Source: JAYWGN01 sp043778255 (GTDB taxonomy: Bacteria > Bacteroidota > Bacteroidia > Chitinophagales > Chitinophagaceae). From it: 64,000 nucleotides of DNA. A program made the translations under genes and the position numbers. The stretch covers positions 1-64,000 of the forward strand of contig JAYWGN010000022.1 in assembly GCA_043778255.1 (NCBI GenBank). Direction: 5' to 3'. The stretch's first letter is position 1. Each line of letters begins with the position of its first letter. The notes beneath the pieces are model-generated. The model did no database searches. It saw nothing but the letters and a program-made list of their open reading frames with translations, and was not told where the DNA came from. Positions 49,778-58,509 of the stretch are shown here, one piece after another.

Positions 49778-52700
49778 CTAGTATTTTACAAATTTTAAAG
49801 TTTGTATAGTGCTATTATCATTTATTTTTACAAAGTAAACATTGGCTTGTAGGTTTTCAATATCAATGGTGTTGTTAAATCCATTTACTTGTTGTTGCTT
49901 TACTATTTTGCCCAATACATCTATAATTGTTACTTGCAAATTGTTATTATTTATTAACCCGTTAATGGTTATATAATTTGTAGCAGGGTTAGGTGCTATG
50001 GCTATTTGTAGTTGTTTGCTTATGTTTACTTTTATAATTTTGGTGTATAAATATTGCCCTGCAATATCTATTTGCTTAAGCCTATAGTACAAATATTTTT
50101 TACCTATATTAATGGCGTTTACATCAGTAAATGCATAGTTTTTAATGTTACCTATTGCAGTACTAGCTGGTATTGTACCAATTTTTACAAAGTTTATTCC
50201 ATCGTTACTTCGTTCTATATCAAACATTTTGTTATACAATTCGTTGGTGGTTACCCACTGCAATTGTACATCGTTCTGTACAAGTAAGCCATTAAAGCTA
50301 AGCAAATTTACAGGCAGTGCCGATGGTGACACCGCTACATTTTTTACTACTTTACTTTGCAGTATATTGGTACTATTATATAAGTTACTTTGTTGTATTA
50401 TTGTTGGTACTGAGGTTACTACTATATCATCAATATACCAGCCTACACCACCAACCGATGCATCACTTGCAAACCTAAATCGTAACTTTATAGTTTGCCC
50501 TACATAGCTCGATAAATTAATTTTTGTAAATACATAACTACCACTATTGCCTGTAAATGCTTTGCGGGAGGCTAATGCAGAGCCAACCCCCAATACACTA
50601 TTGTAGGCACCCAGCTCCATATTATCACCAAGGTCAATCCAGTTTGTTCCATTATCGGTTGTTATTTCTACTACTGCTCCATCCCAATTTAACTCAGTAT
50701 TATACCTATGGTAAAAGCTTAATGTAGTTAGGCCATTGGGTATTACAATTGCATTGGTAGTAGTTAATGTTTGCTGACTTGTAGAGCTTGGATTACTTAC
50801 AAATAACGCATTACTACCTGTATTAAGTTGTGTTGTACTTGTAGTAAAATTATTAGTGCCACTAACTGCATTAGCTGTCCACAAGGTAGCAATAGTAGCA
50901 GAGTTTACACTATCTACTAATGAATTTAGGGTTGGGTAATACACCCCACCATTTACTTTAGCAGTAAACAAAAATTGTTGGCTATTGCCACTAGTGATAT
51001 TTATATTACTATACTTTACTACCCTATTAGCAGGTTCATAAATACCACCACTAATGTAGGTTACTGTAGTGGGCAAGGTATCGGTAATAGTGTAATTAGT
51101 TACATTAGCACATATAGCCGCTACGGTTGCAGTATAAGTTATATTACCATTTTCATTTTGCTGAGTTACGCTAGGTACAAAGTTGTAATTGCTAGTTTTG
51201 GGTGTAAAGTCCACTATTTGGTCAGTTCTACTTGAGCTTAATCCTTGGCTGGCCGCTACACCTACACCACGTCGGGCAAAGGCATTCCATATAGCACAAC
51301 TGTACTTACCATTGTACAATAAAGTATCAGCTTTTAATATAGCATCTCTCCCATCTACAAAGCCAGGGCTACAAGGCTGTAGCCGCATACCTTCAAATAC
51401 TAATTTGAGGGCAGCCGAATTGCCTCCAGTTGCAGTTGCATTGTACAAGTTGGTATTAATGCCGTCAATGGCTATCATATTCCAAGTCATATCCCATAGC
51501 ATAGCACACCATATACTCCCAATACCGTGTGGTACAGCTGCTGTAGTAATGTTAGTGTAAGTGTGTGGGTTAACGGCCATATTGGTACTATACGGGTATT
51601 GGCGTATGCCATTACCAGTAATGGGTTGAGCTAATGCATAAGTGCCAATACTTCGCGATAATGTACCATCACTTACAGTAGCTGTAGCCCAATTAGTAGT
51701 GTACATTAAGGCTACATAATCACTCCAACCTTCGCCCATTTGTTCGGTATTAGCAAGGCAGGTACTAATATTAGGCCCGCCAGTAAATCGGTTGCTAATA
51801 CCATGCCCATATTCATGTACTATTATGCCATTGTCCACATCGCCATCTAAGTCGGGTGTTGGTGTGGTCCATAAGTACATTTGCATACGAGGTTTGCCAC
51901 CATCATTAGGTGTGCTAAAGTTTGCATTGTCTACTCCACTTCCATCTTGAGCATCGGCTATTACATAATCGGTACCTTGGCCCCCACGGCCTAAATTATT
52001 CTCTTGAAAGTTACCCGACACTTCATCAAACCCGTACTGATAGCTAATATCATGTATTATATTGTTCCAATAAAAAAGGTTAGTAATATTAAATTTTTGA
52101 TTAACCGTAGTTGTAGGCTCTAAGGTATAGTTGGGTGTACGGGTAAATGTGTAAGGCTCTGCTGTAGTACTTGTATCGGCATTGCCAATTATATTATTGT
52201 TATCTCTATCCTCTTGTGCCCATACATTATTGCCTCTTGTATAATTATAATTTGTACTTACATCGGTACTATGCCACCTTAGTGTAGTGGCATTGTTAGT
52301 AGTTGGTGCCAGTAACCAAGGGTTCACTCTGTCTTGGTATAGTAGTGGCCCAGGCATGTGTTGCGGACTTTCGTAAGGGTACGGTATTACACGGTAAGTT
52401 GCATCGTTTATAGTAATAGGCTGTTGGTAAGTGGCAAGGTTATTTTTATTATTTTGGGTAAATAATACTGACCCATTTTCAAGCACCTTTTGAGTTGGCT
52501 CAGTCCCTGTTAGGTGAGTACAATTTTCACTTTTGTGCCAATTGCAATATACAGTTAAGTTTATTTTCTGTTCCACCGTTCCGGTAAATGCATTTACATA
52601 CACCAACCAATAATCACTTGTACCTATAGGTAGTAGTTTTATTTGCCAACAAAGGTTTACTTGCTTACCGTCATAAGGTAGCCATATAAGTGCTGCCTCT

Positions 52701-53176
52701 ATATTTTCTTTTGATACCCCCGATGGGTTAAATATTTCAGTTTTGTTACTTTCAATTACTTGAGGCGTTAAGCCCAACACAACAGGCAAATTATTATACA
52801 CTAATGCCTTATTTACAGCTATACTAGCAGTAAGTAAGGGTACACCATTTGCACAATTTTTTATTGCATTTTCATTATTATAAAAGTTACCCTTTTGGCT
52901 AATTACCTCATTATTTTTAATACATATTGATTGTACTTGGTTAAGTACGGGTATAGTGTTAATAGTTTGTTGTGCATATATATAAGTAGCATTGCTTTGT
53001 GCATTGGTGTAACTAGCCGATATATTTATGCTATTCAAAACTTCATTTGAAAAATGCAATTTTTCTTTATGCTGTTGTAATAAAGCGAAAGCAGCAGTGT
53101 TGTTGAGGTTTGTTTGGCTAAATGTATAATTGGTATATAACAATACAAAAAATAGCATTAACTTATAATTATGCAT
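49778..53176 (-). CDS. Fungalysin-type (M36) metallopeptidase with type IX sorting domain
   Basis: 1132 residues from the ATG at 53176 (MHNYKLMLFFVLLYTNYTFS signal peptide). A propeptide (about 25-230, including a FTP-like region) precedes the M36 catalytic domain with IIVHEYGHGISNRFTGG (near residue 453) and MGEGWSDYVALMY supplying the HExxH zinc site and the distal Glu. A carbohydrate/P-domain-like beta region and a MAM-like domain around TLSFYHRYNTELNWDG follow. The end IAPNPATNYITINGL to TLKFVKY is a type A sorting domain of the type IX secretion system. It is probably secreted to the surface as a protease. Confidence 0.9.
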   Translation of the reverse strand: MHNYKLMLFFVLLYTNYTFSQTNLNNTAAFALLQQHKEKLHFSNEVLNSINISASYTNAQSNATYIYAQQTINTIPVLNQVQSICIKNNEVISQKGNFYNNENAIKNCANGVPLLTASIAVNKALVYNNLPVVLGLTPQVIESNKTEIFNPSGVSKENIEAALIWLPYDGKQVNLCWQIKLLPIGTSDYWLVYVNAFTGTVEQKINLTVYCNWHKSENCTHLTGTEPTQKVLENGSVLFTQNNKNNLATYQQPITINDATYRVIPYPYESPQHMPGPLLYQDRVNPWLLAPTTNNATTLRWHSTDVSTNYNYTRGNNVWAQEDRDNNNIIGNADTSTTAEPYTFTRTPNYTLEPTTTVNQKFNITNLFYWNNIIHDISYQYGFDEVSGNFQENNLGRGGQGTDYVIADAQDGSGVDNANFSTPNDGGKPRMQMYLWTTPTPDLDGDVDNGIIVHEYGHGISNRFTGGPNISTCLANTEQMGEGWSDYVALMYTTNWATATVSDGTLSRSIGTYALAQPITGNGIRQYPYSTNMAVNPHTYTNITTAAVPHGIGSIWCAMLWDMTWNMIAIDGINTNLYNATATGGNSAALKLVFEGMRLQPCSPGFVDGRDAILKADTLLYNGKYSCAIWNAFARRGVGVAASQGLSSSRTDQIVDFTPKTSNYNFVPSVTQQNENGNITYTATVAAICANVTNYTITDTLPTTVTYISGGIYEPANRVVKYSNINITSGNSQQFLFTAKVNGGVYYPTLNSLVDSVNSATIATLWTANAVSGTNNFTTSTTQLNTGSNALFVSNPSSTSQQTLTTTNAIVIPNGLTTLSFYHRYNTELNWDGAVVEITTDNGTNWIDLGDNMELGAYNSVLGVGSALASRKAFTGNSGSYVFTKINLSSYVGQTIKLRFRFASDASVGGVGWYIDDIVVTSVPTIIQQSNLYNSTNILQSKVVKNVAVSPSALPVNLLSFNGLLVQNDVQLQWVTTNELYNKMFDIERSNDGINFVKIGTIPASTAIGNIKNYAFTDVNAINIGKKYLYYRLKQIDIAGQYLYTKIIKVNISKQLQIAIAPNPATNYITINGLINNNNLQVTIIDVLGKIVKQQQVNGFNNTIDIENLQANVYFVKINDNSTIQTLKFVKY

Positions 53177-53326
53177 AGGATAATAATGATTAATTAACAT
53201 TAGTTTGGTAGCATAAATATAGCAAGGATAATTAACATTTCAATAACAATATTTTTTACAAAAAAATAAAACCAAATTGTAAGCGTATTTCGTATCTGTA
53301 TGTATAAAAATTAATTATAAAAAAAC

Positions 53327-53881
53327 ATGAAAAAAATTAAATCAATCGTATTTGTAGCCATTGCTACAGTATTTGCAACATTTGCTACTGCACAAGAAAA
53401 AACTGTAATGGTAGGTGGAGCAGCAATGTACCCAAGCAAAAACATTGTTGAAAATGCAGTAAACAGTAAAGACCATACTACATTAGTAGCAGCAGTAAAA
53501 GCGGCAGGCCTTGTAGAAACTTTACAAAGTGCTGGACCATTTACAGTATTTGCACCAGTTAATGCTGCATTTGATAAGTTGCCAAAAGGTACAGTAGAAA
53601 CTTTATTGAAGGCTGAAAACAAAGGTTTGTTAACTAAAATATTAACATACCATGTGGTAGCTGGTAAGTTTAATGCTAAAGACATTAAAGCTGCTATAAA
53701 AGCAGGTGGCGGTACTGCCGAATTTACAACTGTAGCTGGTGGTAAATTAAAAGGTACAATGAAAGGGAAAAAATTAATATTAACCGACGAAAAAGGTGGA
53801 AAATCAACTGTAACTATTGCCGATGTAAACCAAAGTAATGGTGTAATACATGTAATTGATACAGTGTTAATGCCTAATTAA
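53327..53881 (+). CDS. Secreted single-domain fasciclin (FAS1) protein
   Basis: 184 residues. Signal peptide MKKIKSIVFVAIATVFATFATA. One FAS1 domain spans about 40-184: HTTLVAAVKAAGLVETLQ, PFTVFAPVNAAFDKLPKG (conserved FAS1 H1 box), ILTYHVVAGKF, and NGVIHVIDTVLMPN (H2 box). It is likely a periplasmic or surface adhesion protein. Distinct from the two-domain lipoprotein at 13532. Transcribed alone and followed by a terminator. Confidence 0.92.
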   Translation: MKKIKSIVFVAIATVFATFATAQEKTVMVGGAAMYPSKNIVENAVNSKDHTTLVAAVKAAGLVETLQSAGPFTVFAPVNAAFDKLPKGTVETLLKAENKGLLTKILTYHVVAGKFNAKDIKAAIKAGGGTAEFTTVAGGKLKGTMKGKKLILTDEKGGKSTVTIADVNQSNGVIHVIDTVLMPN

Positions 53882-53911
53882 TAACGCTTTTTGTTTTGTT
53901 TAGAAGTAAGG

Positions 53912-53947
53912 AAGTTAGTAGCTGCAAGGTTGCTAACTTTTTTTATG
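53912..53947 (+). terminator. Terminator after the fasciclin gene
   Basis: AAGTTAGTAGC (53912-53922) pairs with GTTGCTAACTT (53929-53939) with two wobbles, followed by a T-run. Confidence 0.75.
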
Positions 53948-53968
53948 TACATTATTTATCATATCAAA

Positions 53969-55234
53969 TCACTGTAAGCATAAAAAAGTAGCAATACCTA
54001 ATATAAAGCCAATTGCGGCAATCCAACTTATGTTTTTAATGTACCACCCAAACGGAATATTTTGAATACCCATTACTGCCACACCAGCAGCAGACCCAAT
54101 TATAATCATACTGCCACCTGTACCAGTAGTGAGGGCTATAAGTTCCCAAAATTGGTGATTGGTTGGGTACTCCTGTAAGCTATACATACCTTGTGTAGCT
54201 GCTACCAAAGGTACATTATCAATTACAGCACTTAATGCACCTAATGCAGTAGCAATATTAGTAGTACTATGCAAATGTGTAGTTAGGTAAGTAGCAGTTT
54301 GCTGTAATACACCTGTAGCTTGTAAGGCACTTACAGCTAATAATATTCCTAAAAAAAACAAAATACTTGGAGCATCAATTCGTTGTAAAGCACTAACTAC
54401 CGATAGTTTTTTTTGCAATTCAATTTGTTTATGATGGTGTACAAATGTAGTAATAACCCACATAATACCTAATGCCAATAGTATGCCCATAAATGGAGGT
54501 AAATGAGTAACCATTTTAAATACTGGTACTAACAATAATAACACCACACCGCTATAAAATATTAATTTCCTGTCTGGTAAAGTGGTTATACTTTTACTCG
54601 TTTTTTGCTTAGGTATTAGCTTTTGGTTTTTGTACAAAAAATGAAATATAAGCATTGGCACCAATGCACATACAAGTGAGGGTACCAATAATTTTACTAT
54701 TATATTACTTGCTGTTATTTGTTTGCCTACCCAAAGCATAGTTGTAGTTACATCGCCCAAAGGGCTAAAAGCCCCGCCAGCATTAGCATTAATTATAATT
54801 AAGCCACCAAACCGCCACCTATCTTTTTGGCTTTGCAAAAGCTTGCTACACATACTCATCATTACTATTGCAGTAGTTAAATTATCTAATATTGCCGATA
54901 AAAAAAAGGTAATGCCACCAATAATCCACAATAGTTTTTGCTTACTTGTGGTGGTAATGCTATTGGTAATAATATCAAACCCTTCGTGGCTATCAATAAG
55001 TTCTACTATTGTCATGGCACCTAGTAAAAAAAATAAAATGCCTGCTATTTCACTCATACTATGCAATAATTTACCTTCCACTTCGCTATTTGTTGTAGGT
55101 GTAAGTATAGCAAATAAAGCCCAGCATACTACACCCATTATAAGTGCTGAGGCTGCCTTATCAACTTTTACAAAATGTTCAAATGCTATAAAGATATATC
55201 CAATTATAAATACAATAACTATGCTTAAAACCAT
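53969..55234 (-). CDS. nhaD: Sodium/proton antiporter, NhaD family
   Basis: 421 residues from the ATG at 55234 (MVLSIVIVFIIGYIFIAFEH); 18 codons further upstream are open but overlap a divergent gene's leader. About 11 membrane helices. GGAFSPLGDVTTTMLW (about residues 156-171) and SAILDNLTTAIVMMS are the NhaD/ArsB-type core, and PLVAATQGMYS and GGSMIIIGSAAGVA the C-terminal repeat. It exchanges Na+ for H+ across the inner membrane. It is transcribed divergently from the lipoprotein at 55281. Confidence 0.9.
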   Translation of the reverse strand: MVLSIVIVFIIGYIFIAFEHFVKVDKAASALIMGVVCWALFAILTPTTNSEVEGKLLHSMSEIAGILFFLLGAMTIVELIDSHEGFDIITNSITTTSKQKLLWIIGGITFFLSAILDNLTTAIVMMSMCSKLLQSQKDRWRFGGLIIINANAGGAFSPLGDVTTTMLWVGKQITASNIIVKLLVPSLVCALVPMLIFHFLYKNQKLIPKQKTSKSITTLPDRKLIFYSGVVLLLLVPVFKMVTHLPPFMGILLALGIMWVITTFVHHHKQIELQKKLSVVSALQRIDAPSILFFLGILLAVSALQATGVLQQTATYLTTHLHSTTNIATALGALSAVIDNVPLVAATQGMYSLQEYPTNHQFWELIALTTGTGGSMIIIGSAAGVAVMGIQNIPFGWYIKNISWIAAIGFILGIATFLCLQ

Positions 55235-55248
55235 GGTATAAAGATAGT

Positions 55249-55256
55249 TATATTTG
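55249..55256 (+). promoter_or_regulatory. -7 box (TATATTTG) between nhaD and the divergent lipoprotein gene
   Basis: It matches TAnnTTTG and lies 24 bases before the ATG at 55281, predicting a short leader. Confidence 0.4.
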
Positions 55257-55280
55257 TATTGTAAATTATAACAGAAGTGT

Positions 55281-55673
55281 ATGTACAAATTAATAATTGG
55301 CTGTATTGCAGTATGCTTATGTTATGGCTGTGGTGGGTTGTTAGATATTGCTGGTAAGGGCACAGTAGATAAATCTGTATATTACGATGTAGCAAAAAAT
55401 GAAATAGTATCTACCAATGATACTGTATTAATTAAAAGCTTATGGTTTGATCAAGTAATTGCCGATAACTCCGTATTTTTTACTCGTATAGTATTACCCA
55501 ATGCTAGCCAAACGGTAGAAGTACCGTTAGTAAAAGATTCTGTTGCCTATTGCGACTTTATAATTAGTGTAAACCTTACTGGCTCACATTGGCGAGAACA
55601 AAATCACATAACTATTACCAAACAATTAGTAGCAAAAAAGAAAAAAATATATTCTCGGTATACCAGTCATTAA
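55281..55673 (+). CDS. Small putative lipoprotein
   Basis: 130 residues. MYKLIIGCIAVCLCYGCGG gives a signal peptide with a Cys in lipobox-like context (CYGC, Cys17). The mature part contains DTVLIKSLWFDQVIADNSVFF, a beta-rich segment, and a basic C-terminal end (LVAKKKKIYSRYTSH). No family recognised. The protein is probably outer-membrane anchored. Divergent from nhaD, with the J-domain gene 55 bases downstream. Confidence 0.65.
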   Translation: MYKLIIGCIAVCLCYGCGGLLDIAGKGTVDKSVYYDVAKNEIVSTNDTVLIKSLWFDQVIADNSVFFTRIVLPNASQTVEVPLVKDSVAYCDFIISVNLTGSHWREQNHITITKQLVAKKKKIYSRYTSH

Positions 55674-55674
55674 A

Positions 55675-55702
55675 TTGATTGACAATAATTATTTTACTTT
55701 TG
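55675..55702 (+). promoter_or_regulatory. Promoter of the J-domain gene
   Basis: TTG at 55675-55677 and TACTTTTG at 55695-55702 match a -33/-7 pair, with a spacing slightly short of the usual 19-20 bases. Confidence 0.4.
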
Positions 55703-55728
55703 TATAAAAAATAAATATAACTATAAAT

Positions 55729-56370
55729 TTGGTTGACCACTACGCCATACTAGGCTTACCACCTTATGCTACTTTGCAACAAATAAAAGTTGCTTACAGG
55801 CAACTTGCTAAGCAGTACCACCCCGATATAGTAGGTACTAATATTGCTATGTTGCAACATTATACTAACATTAAAAATGCCTACGATACCCTTACCAATA
55901 TAGATTTGAAAAATGATTATTATCAACAACTATGGCTGTACAAAAGCCAAGGTAAACAAATGGCTACAACGCCTACTGTTATAACTGCCGAAAGCATTTT
56001 GCTGCAAAGCATTATAGTAGAAAAAAATATAAATAAGCTACAAAGCCAACCCGAAATGATTGATGCTACACTAGCCAAAATATTTACTCCAATACATATT
56101 GAAATATTACTACAAGAAAATGATGAAACTATAAAAACCTCAGTATTGCAACTATTGCTTAAAATATTGCCTTACACAACTTTACAATATTGCACTAACT
56201 TACACTACCAGTTAATGACCTTAATTGTAAGTAAACCAACTATAAATGAGGAATGGAACACAATTATTAAAGCAAAAAAAAAGTACTTAATAATTGAAAA
56301 GTACAAATGGATTGCAATTATACTAATACTAATTGCACTATTATTATTTGTAAAGTTGGTGGCTAGTTAA
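55729..56370 (+). CDS. J-domain protein with C-terminal membrane anchor
   Basis: 213 residues. The N-terminal J-domain (2-67) has DHYAILGLPPYATLQQIKVA, then QYHPD (HPD motif) and IKNAYDTLTN. The middle is helical. A hydrophobic helix (IAIILILIALLLFVKLV) at the C-terminus anchors it, so it probably recruits DnaK to the membrane. The start is a TTG, because no ATG precedes the J-domain sequence in the frame; the promoter at 55675 fits this start. It ends eight bases inside the convergent ytxJ-type gene. Confidence 0.85.
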   Translation: MVDHYAILGLPPYATLQQIKVAYRQLAKQYHPDIVGTNIAMLQHYTNIKNAYDTLTNIDLKNDYYQQLWLYKSQGKQMATTPTVITAESILLQSIIVEKNINKLQSQPEMIDATLAKIFTPIHIEILLQENDETIKTSVLQLLLKILPYTTLQYCTNLHYQLMTLIVSKPTINEEWNTIIKAKKKYLIIEKYKWIAIILILIALLLFVKLVAS

Positions 56371-56689
56371 GTGCCTCTAGCACATCGTTCCAACGAATAG
56401 CTGACTGGCTTTCGTCGTATATACAATCGCCGTTTTTAATTACAATTATTTGTGGACTTTCATGCTCCACTTTATAATCGGTAGCTATTTGGTTACTTAT
56501 ATTTCGGTGTTGCAACAAGTCCAAGTAATAACAATCAATAGTTGTATTGTCAGCAGCATCTAACCTGCTTTTTACCACGCTACTTATGGAGCAGCGAGTA
56601 CTGTGCTTAAATAAAAGTTGTGGTGTTACGTACGATTTTTCAGCAATAGCTAATAGCTGTTGAGCATCGGTTAAATTAATCCAATTCAT
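56363..56689 (-). CDS. YtxJ-type monothiol bacilliredoxin (BrxC-like)
   Basis: 108 residues of thioredoxin fold. FKHSTRCSISSVVKSRL (Cys about residue 33) has the single-Cys TRC-x-I-S active site of YtxJ (DUF2847) proteins. QIIVIKNGDCIYDESQ (about 81-96) is the cis-Pro/beta4 region. YtxJ/BrxC reacts with bacillithiol mixed disulfides. Combined with the CGC bacilliredoxin at 31514 this supports a bacillithiol redox system. A small lipoprotein gene lies just upstream on the same strand. Confidence 0.88.
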   Translation of the reverse strand: MNWINLTDAQQLLAIAEKSYVTPQLLFKHSTRCSISSVVKSRLDAADNTTIDCYYLDLLQHRNISNQIATDYKVEHESPQIIVIKNGDCIYDESQSAIRWNDVLEALN

Positions 56690-56698
56690 ATTATGGTA

Positions 56699-56818
56699 CT
56701 AGGCTCTAAATGGTTTTGACTTTGATGCAGTAGGACAACCTGCACCACTACGTTGCGTACCACAAGATGATATAGCAATAGCAACAAATGCTACAAAAAC
56801 AACTAATAACTTTTTCAT
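56699..56818 (-). CDS. Small lipoprotein, 39 residues
   Basis: The reverse-strand frame ATG (56818) to TAG (56699) encodes MKKLLVVFVAFVAIAISSC and a 20-residue tail GTQRSGAGCPTASKSKPFRA. The signal peptide is nearly ideal, with lipobox ISSC (Cys19). It is a Cys-containing, basic tail of a kind I recall in short, unannotated Bacteroidota lipoproteins, but I cannot name a family. The gene lies nine bases upstream of the monothiol bacilliredoxin, on the same strand. It is short enough that gene finders would often miss it. Confidence 0.65.
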   Translation of the reverse strand: MKKLLVVFVAFVAIAISSCGTQRSGAGCPTASKSKPFRA

Positions 56819-56924
56819 TTTTTTCAATTTTTATTGATAATATAAAATTAACTTGCCGATTATATAACGTAAAGTTACAAAAAATATTTTTTAACCACAA
56901 CTAAGTTGTAATAATTTTAACAAA

Positions 56925-57692
56925 ATGCATTTAACGCTAAGTAAACCTTTAGCTTTTATTGACCTCGAAACTACAGGGTTAAGCCTTACAAACGATAGAA
57001 TAGTAGAACTAGCCATTGTAAAAGTAATGCCTAATGGCGAAACAAAAAAGCTTCGAAAATTTATAAATCCTACCATTGCAATACCCGACAATGTAACCGC
57101 AATACACGGCATTACTAACGAAATGGTAAAAGATCAACCTACTTTTAAGCAAGTAGCTGGCGAAATAAAAGAGTTTTTAAAAGGTGCCGATTTGGGTGGC
57201 TATAATAGTACCCGATTTGATATTCCGTTGCTAGTTGAGGAGTTTTTGAGGGCAGGTGTTGACTTTGATACTGATAGCATTGCCATGGTTGATGTGCAAA
57301 AAATATTTCATGCACTTGAGCCACGTAACCTAAGTGCAGCCTACCGTTTTTATTGTAACAAAGAGTTAGATGGTGCTCATAGTGCCGAGGTTGATGTAAC
57401 GGCCACTTGGGAAATACTACAAGCCCAAATAGTAAAATATCCCCAACTTGGCAATACAGTAGAAGCTATACAAAAAATAACTGGGGAGGAAAACTTGGTG
57501 GACTTTGCCCGAAGATTTATAAAAGAAAACGATGTTATAGTTTTTAACTTTGGCAAACATAAAGGCAAACCAGTAACCACCGTATTGCAACAAGAGCCCA
57601 ATTATTATGATTGGATGCAACGTAGCGATTTTGAAATGCACACCAAGAAAAAACTTTCGGAAATATATAACAATATGAAGTTGAAAAAATAA
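56925..57692 (+). CDS. DnaQ-like 3'-5' exonuclease
   Basis: 255 residues. FIDLETTGLSLTNDRIVELA supplies Exo I (DxE), LGGYNSTRFDIPLLVEEF Exo II, and HSAEVDVTATWEIL Exo III (HxxxxD). The DEDDh set marks an active proofreading-type exonuclease. A C-terminal domain (about 190-255, VFNFGKHKGKPVTTVLQQEP) resembles the small region of putative quorum-sensing-regulated virulence factors (DUF3820-like). It is a stand-alone epsilon-like enzyme, unlikely to be the PHP-type proofreader. First gene of a plus-strand group with the glycosyltransferase and mtaB. Confidence 0.88.
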   Translation: MHLTLSKPLAFIDLETTGLSLTNDRIVELAIVKVMPNGETKKLRKFINPTIAIPDNVTAIHGITNEMVKDQPTFKQVAGEIKEFLKGADLGGYNSTRFDIPLLVEEFLRAGVDFDTDSIAMVDVQKIFHALEPRNLSAAYRFYCNKELDGAHSAEVDVTATWEILQAQIVKYPQLGNTVEAIQKITGEENLVDFARRFIKENDVIVFNFGKHKGKPVTTVLQQEPNYYDWMQRSDFEMHTKKKLSEIYNNMKLKK

Positions 57693-57731
57693 AACAAAAC
57701 CTTACTTTTACAGCAAACCGTTATTACACAT

Positions 57732-58475
57732 TTGGAAAAATTAGTTATTATACCAACATACAATGAAATTGAAAATATAGAGCTTATATTAGCTGCTATA
57801 TTTACACAACATAAAGAATTTCATGTATTAATAATTGACGACAATTCACCCGACGGTACTGCCAATAAAGTTAAAGAATTGCAACAACAATATAATGGGT
57901 TACTACACATAGAGGAACGTACAGGCAAACTTGGACTAGGCACAGCTTACATACATGGCTTTAAATGGGCATTAAGCCGTGGTTACCAATACATATTTGA
58001 AATGGATGCCGACTTTAGCCACAACCCAACTGACCTTAATAGATTATACGATGCAGCAAAAGCTGGTAACGATTTGGTAATTGGTAGCCGTTATGTAAAA
58101 GGCGGCAAGTTACAAAACTGGCCAACTAGCAGAAAATTAATATCCAAAGGAGCATCAATATATACTAGGTTAATAACGTGGATGCCAGTAAACGACCCAA
58201 CGGCTGGCTTTGTATGCTATACCAATAAACTGTTGAGTGCCATTAATTTTGATGCGATCAAATTTTCGGGTTATGCCTTTCAAATAGAAATGAAATTTGC
58301 TGCTTACAAATTAGGATTTAAAATAAAAGAAATACCTATAACCTTTATTGATAGGCAGTTTGGAGCATCCAAAATGAATAAAAGCATAGTAAAAGAGGGG
58401 ATATTTGGTGTACTGCAAATACAATACAAAAGCTGGTTTAAAAACTATAAGAAAACAGTTAGCGTTAATTATTAA
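57732..58475 (+). CDS. Polyprenol-phosphate mannosyltransferase (Dpm1-like GT2)
   Basis: 247 residues, GT2 fold of the Dpm1/PpmS type without C-terminal membrane helices. LVIIPTYNE and IDDNSPDGTA start the GT-A domain, EMDADFSHNP is the DxD metal motif, and DPTAGFVCY and GYAFQIEMKF are family blocks. The frame opens with TTG at 57732, because no ATG precedes LVIIPTYN. It transfers mannose or another hexose from a nucleotide to a polyprenyl phosphate on the cytoplasmic face. It follows the DnaQ gene by 39 bases. Confidence 0.88.
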   Translation: MEKLVIIPTYNEIENIELILAAIFTQHKEFHVLIIDDNSPDGTANKVKELQQQYNGLLHIEERTGKLGLGTAYIHGFKWALSRGYQYIFEMDADFSHNPTDLNRLYDAAKAGNDLVIGSRYVKGGKLQNWPTSRKLISKGASIYTRLITWMPVNDPTAGFVCYTNKLLSAINFDAIKFSGYAFQIEMKFAAYKLGFKIKEIPITFIDRQFGASKMNKSIVKEGIFGVLQIQYKSWFKNYKKTVSVNY

Positions 58476-58509
58476 TTATTAATTATTAATTACTATTTAA
58501 CTTTGCCAA

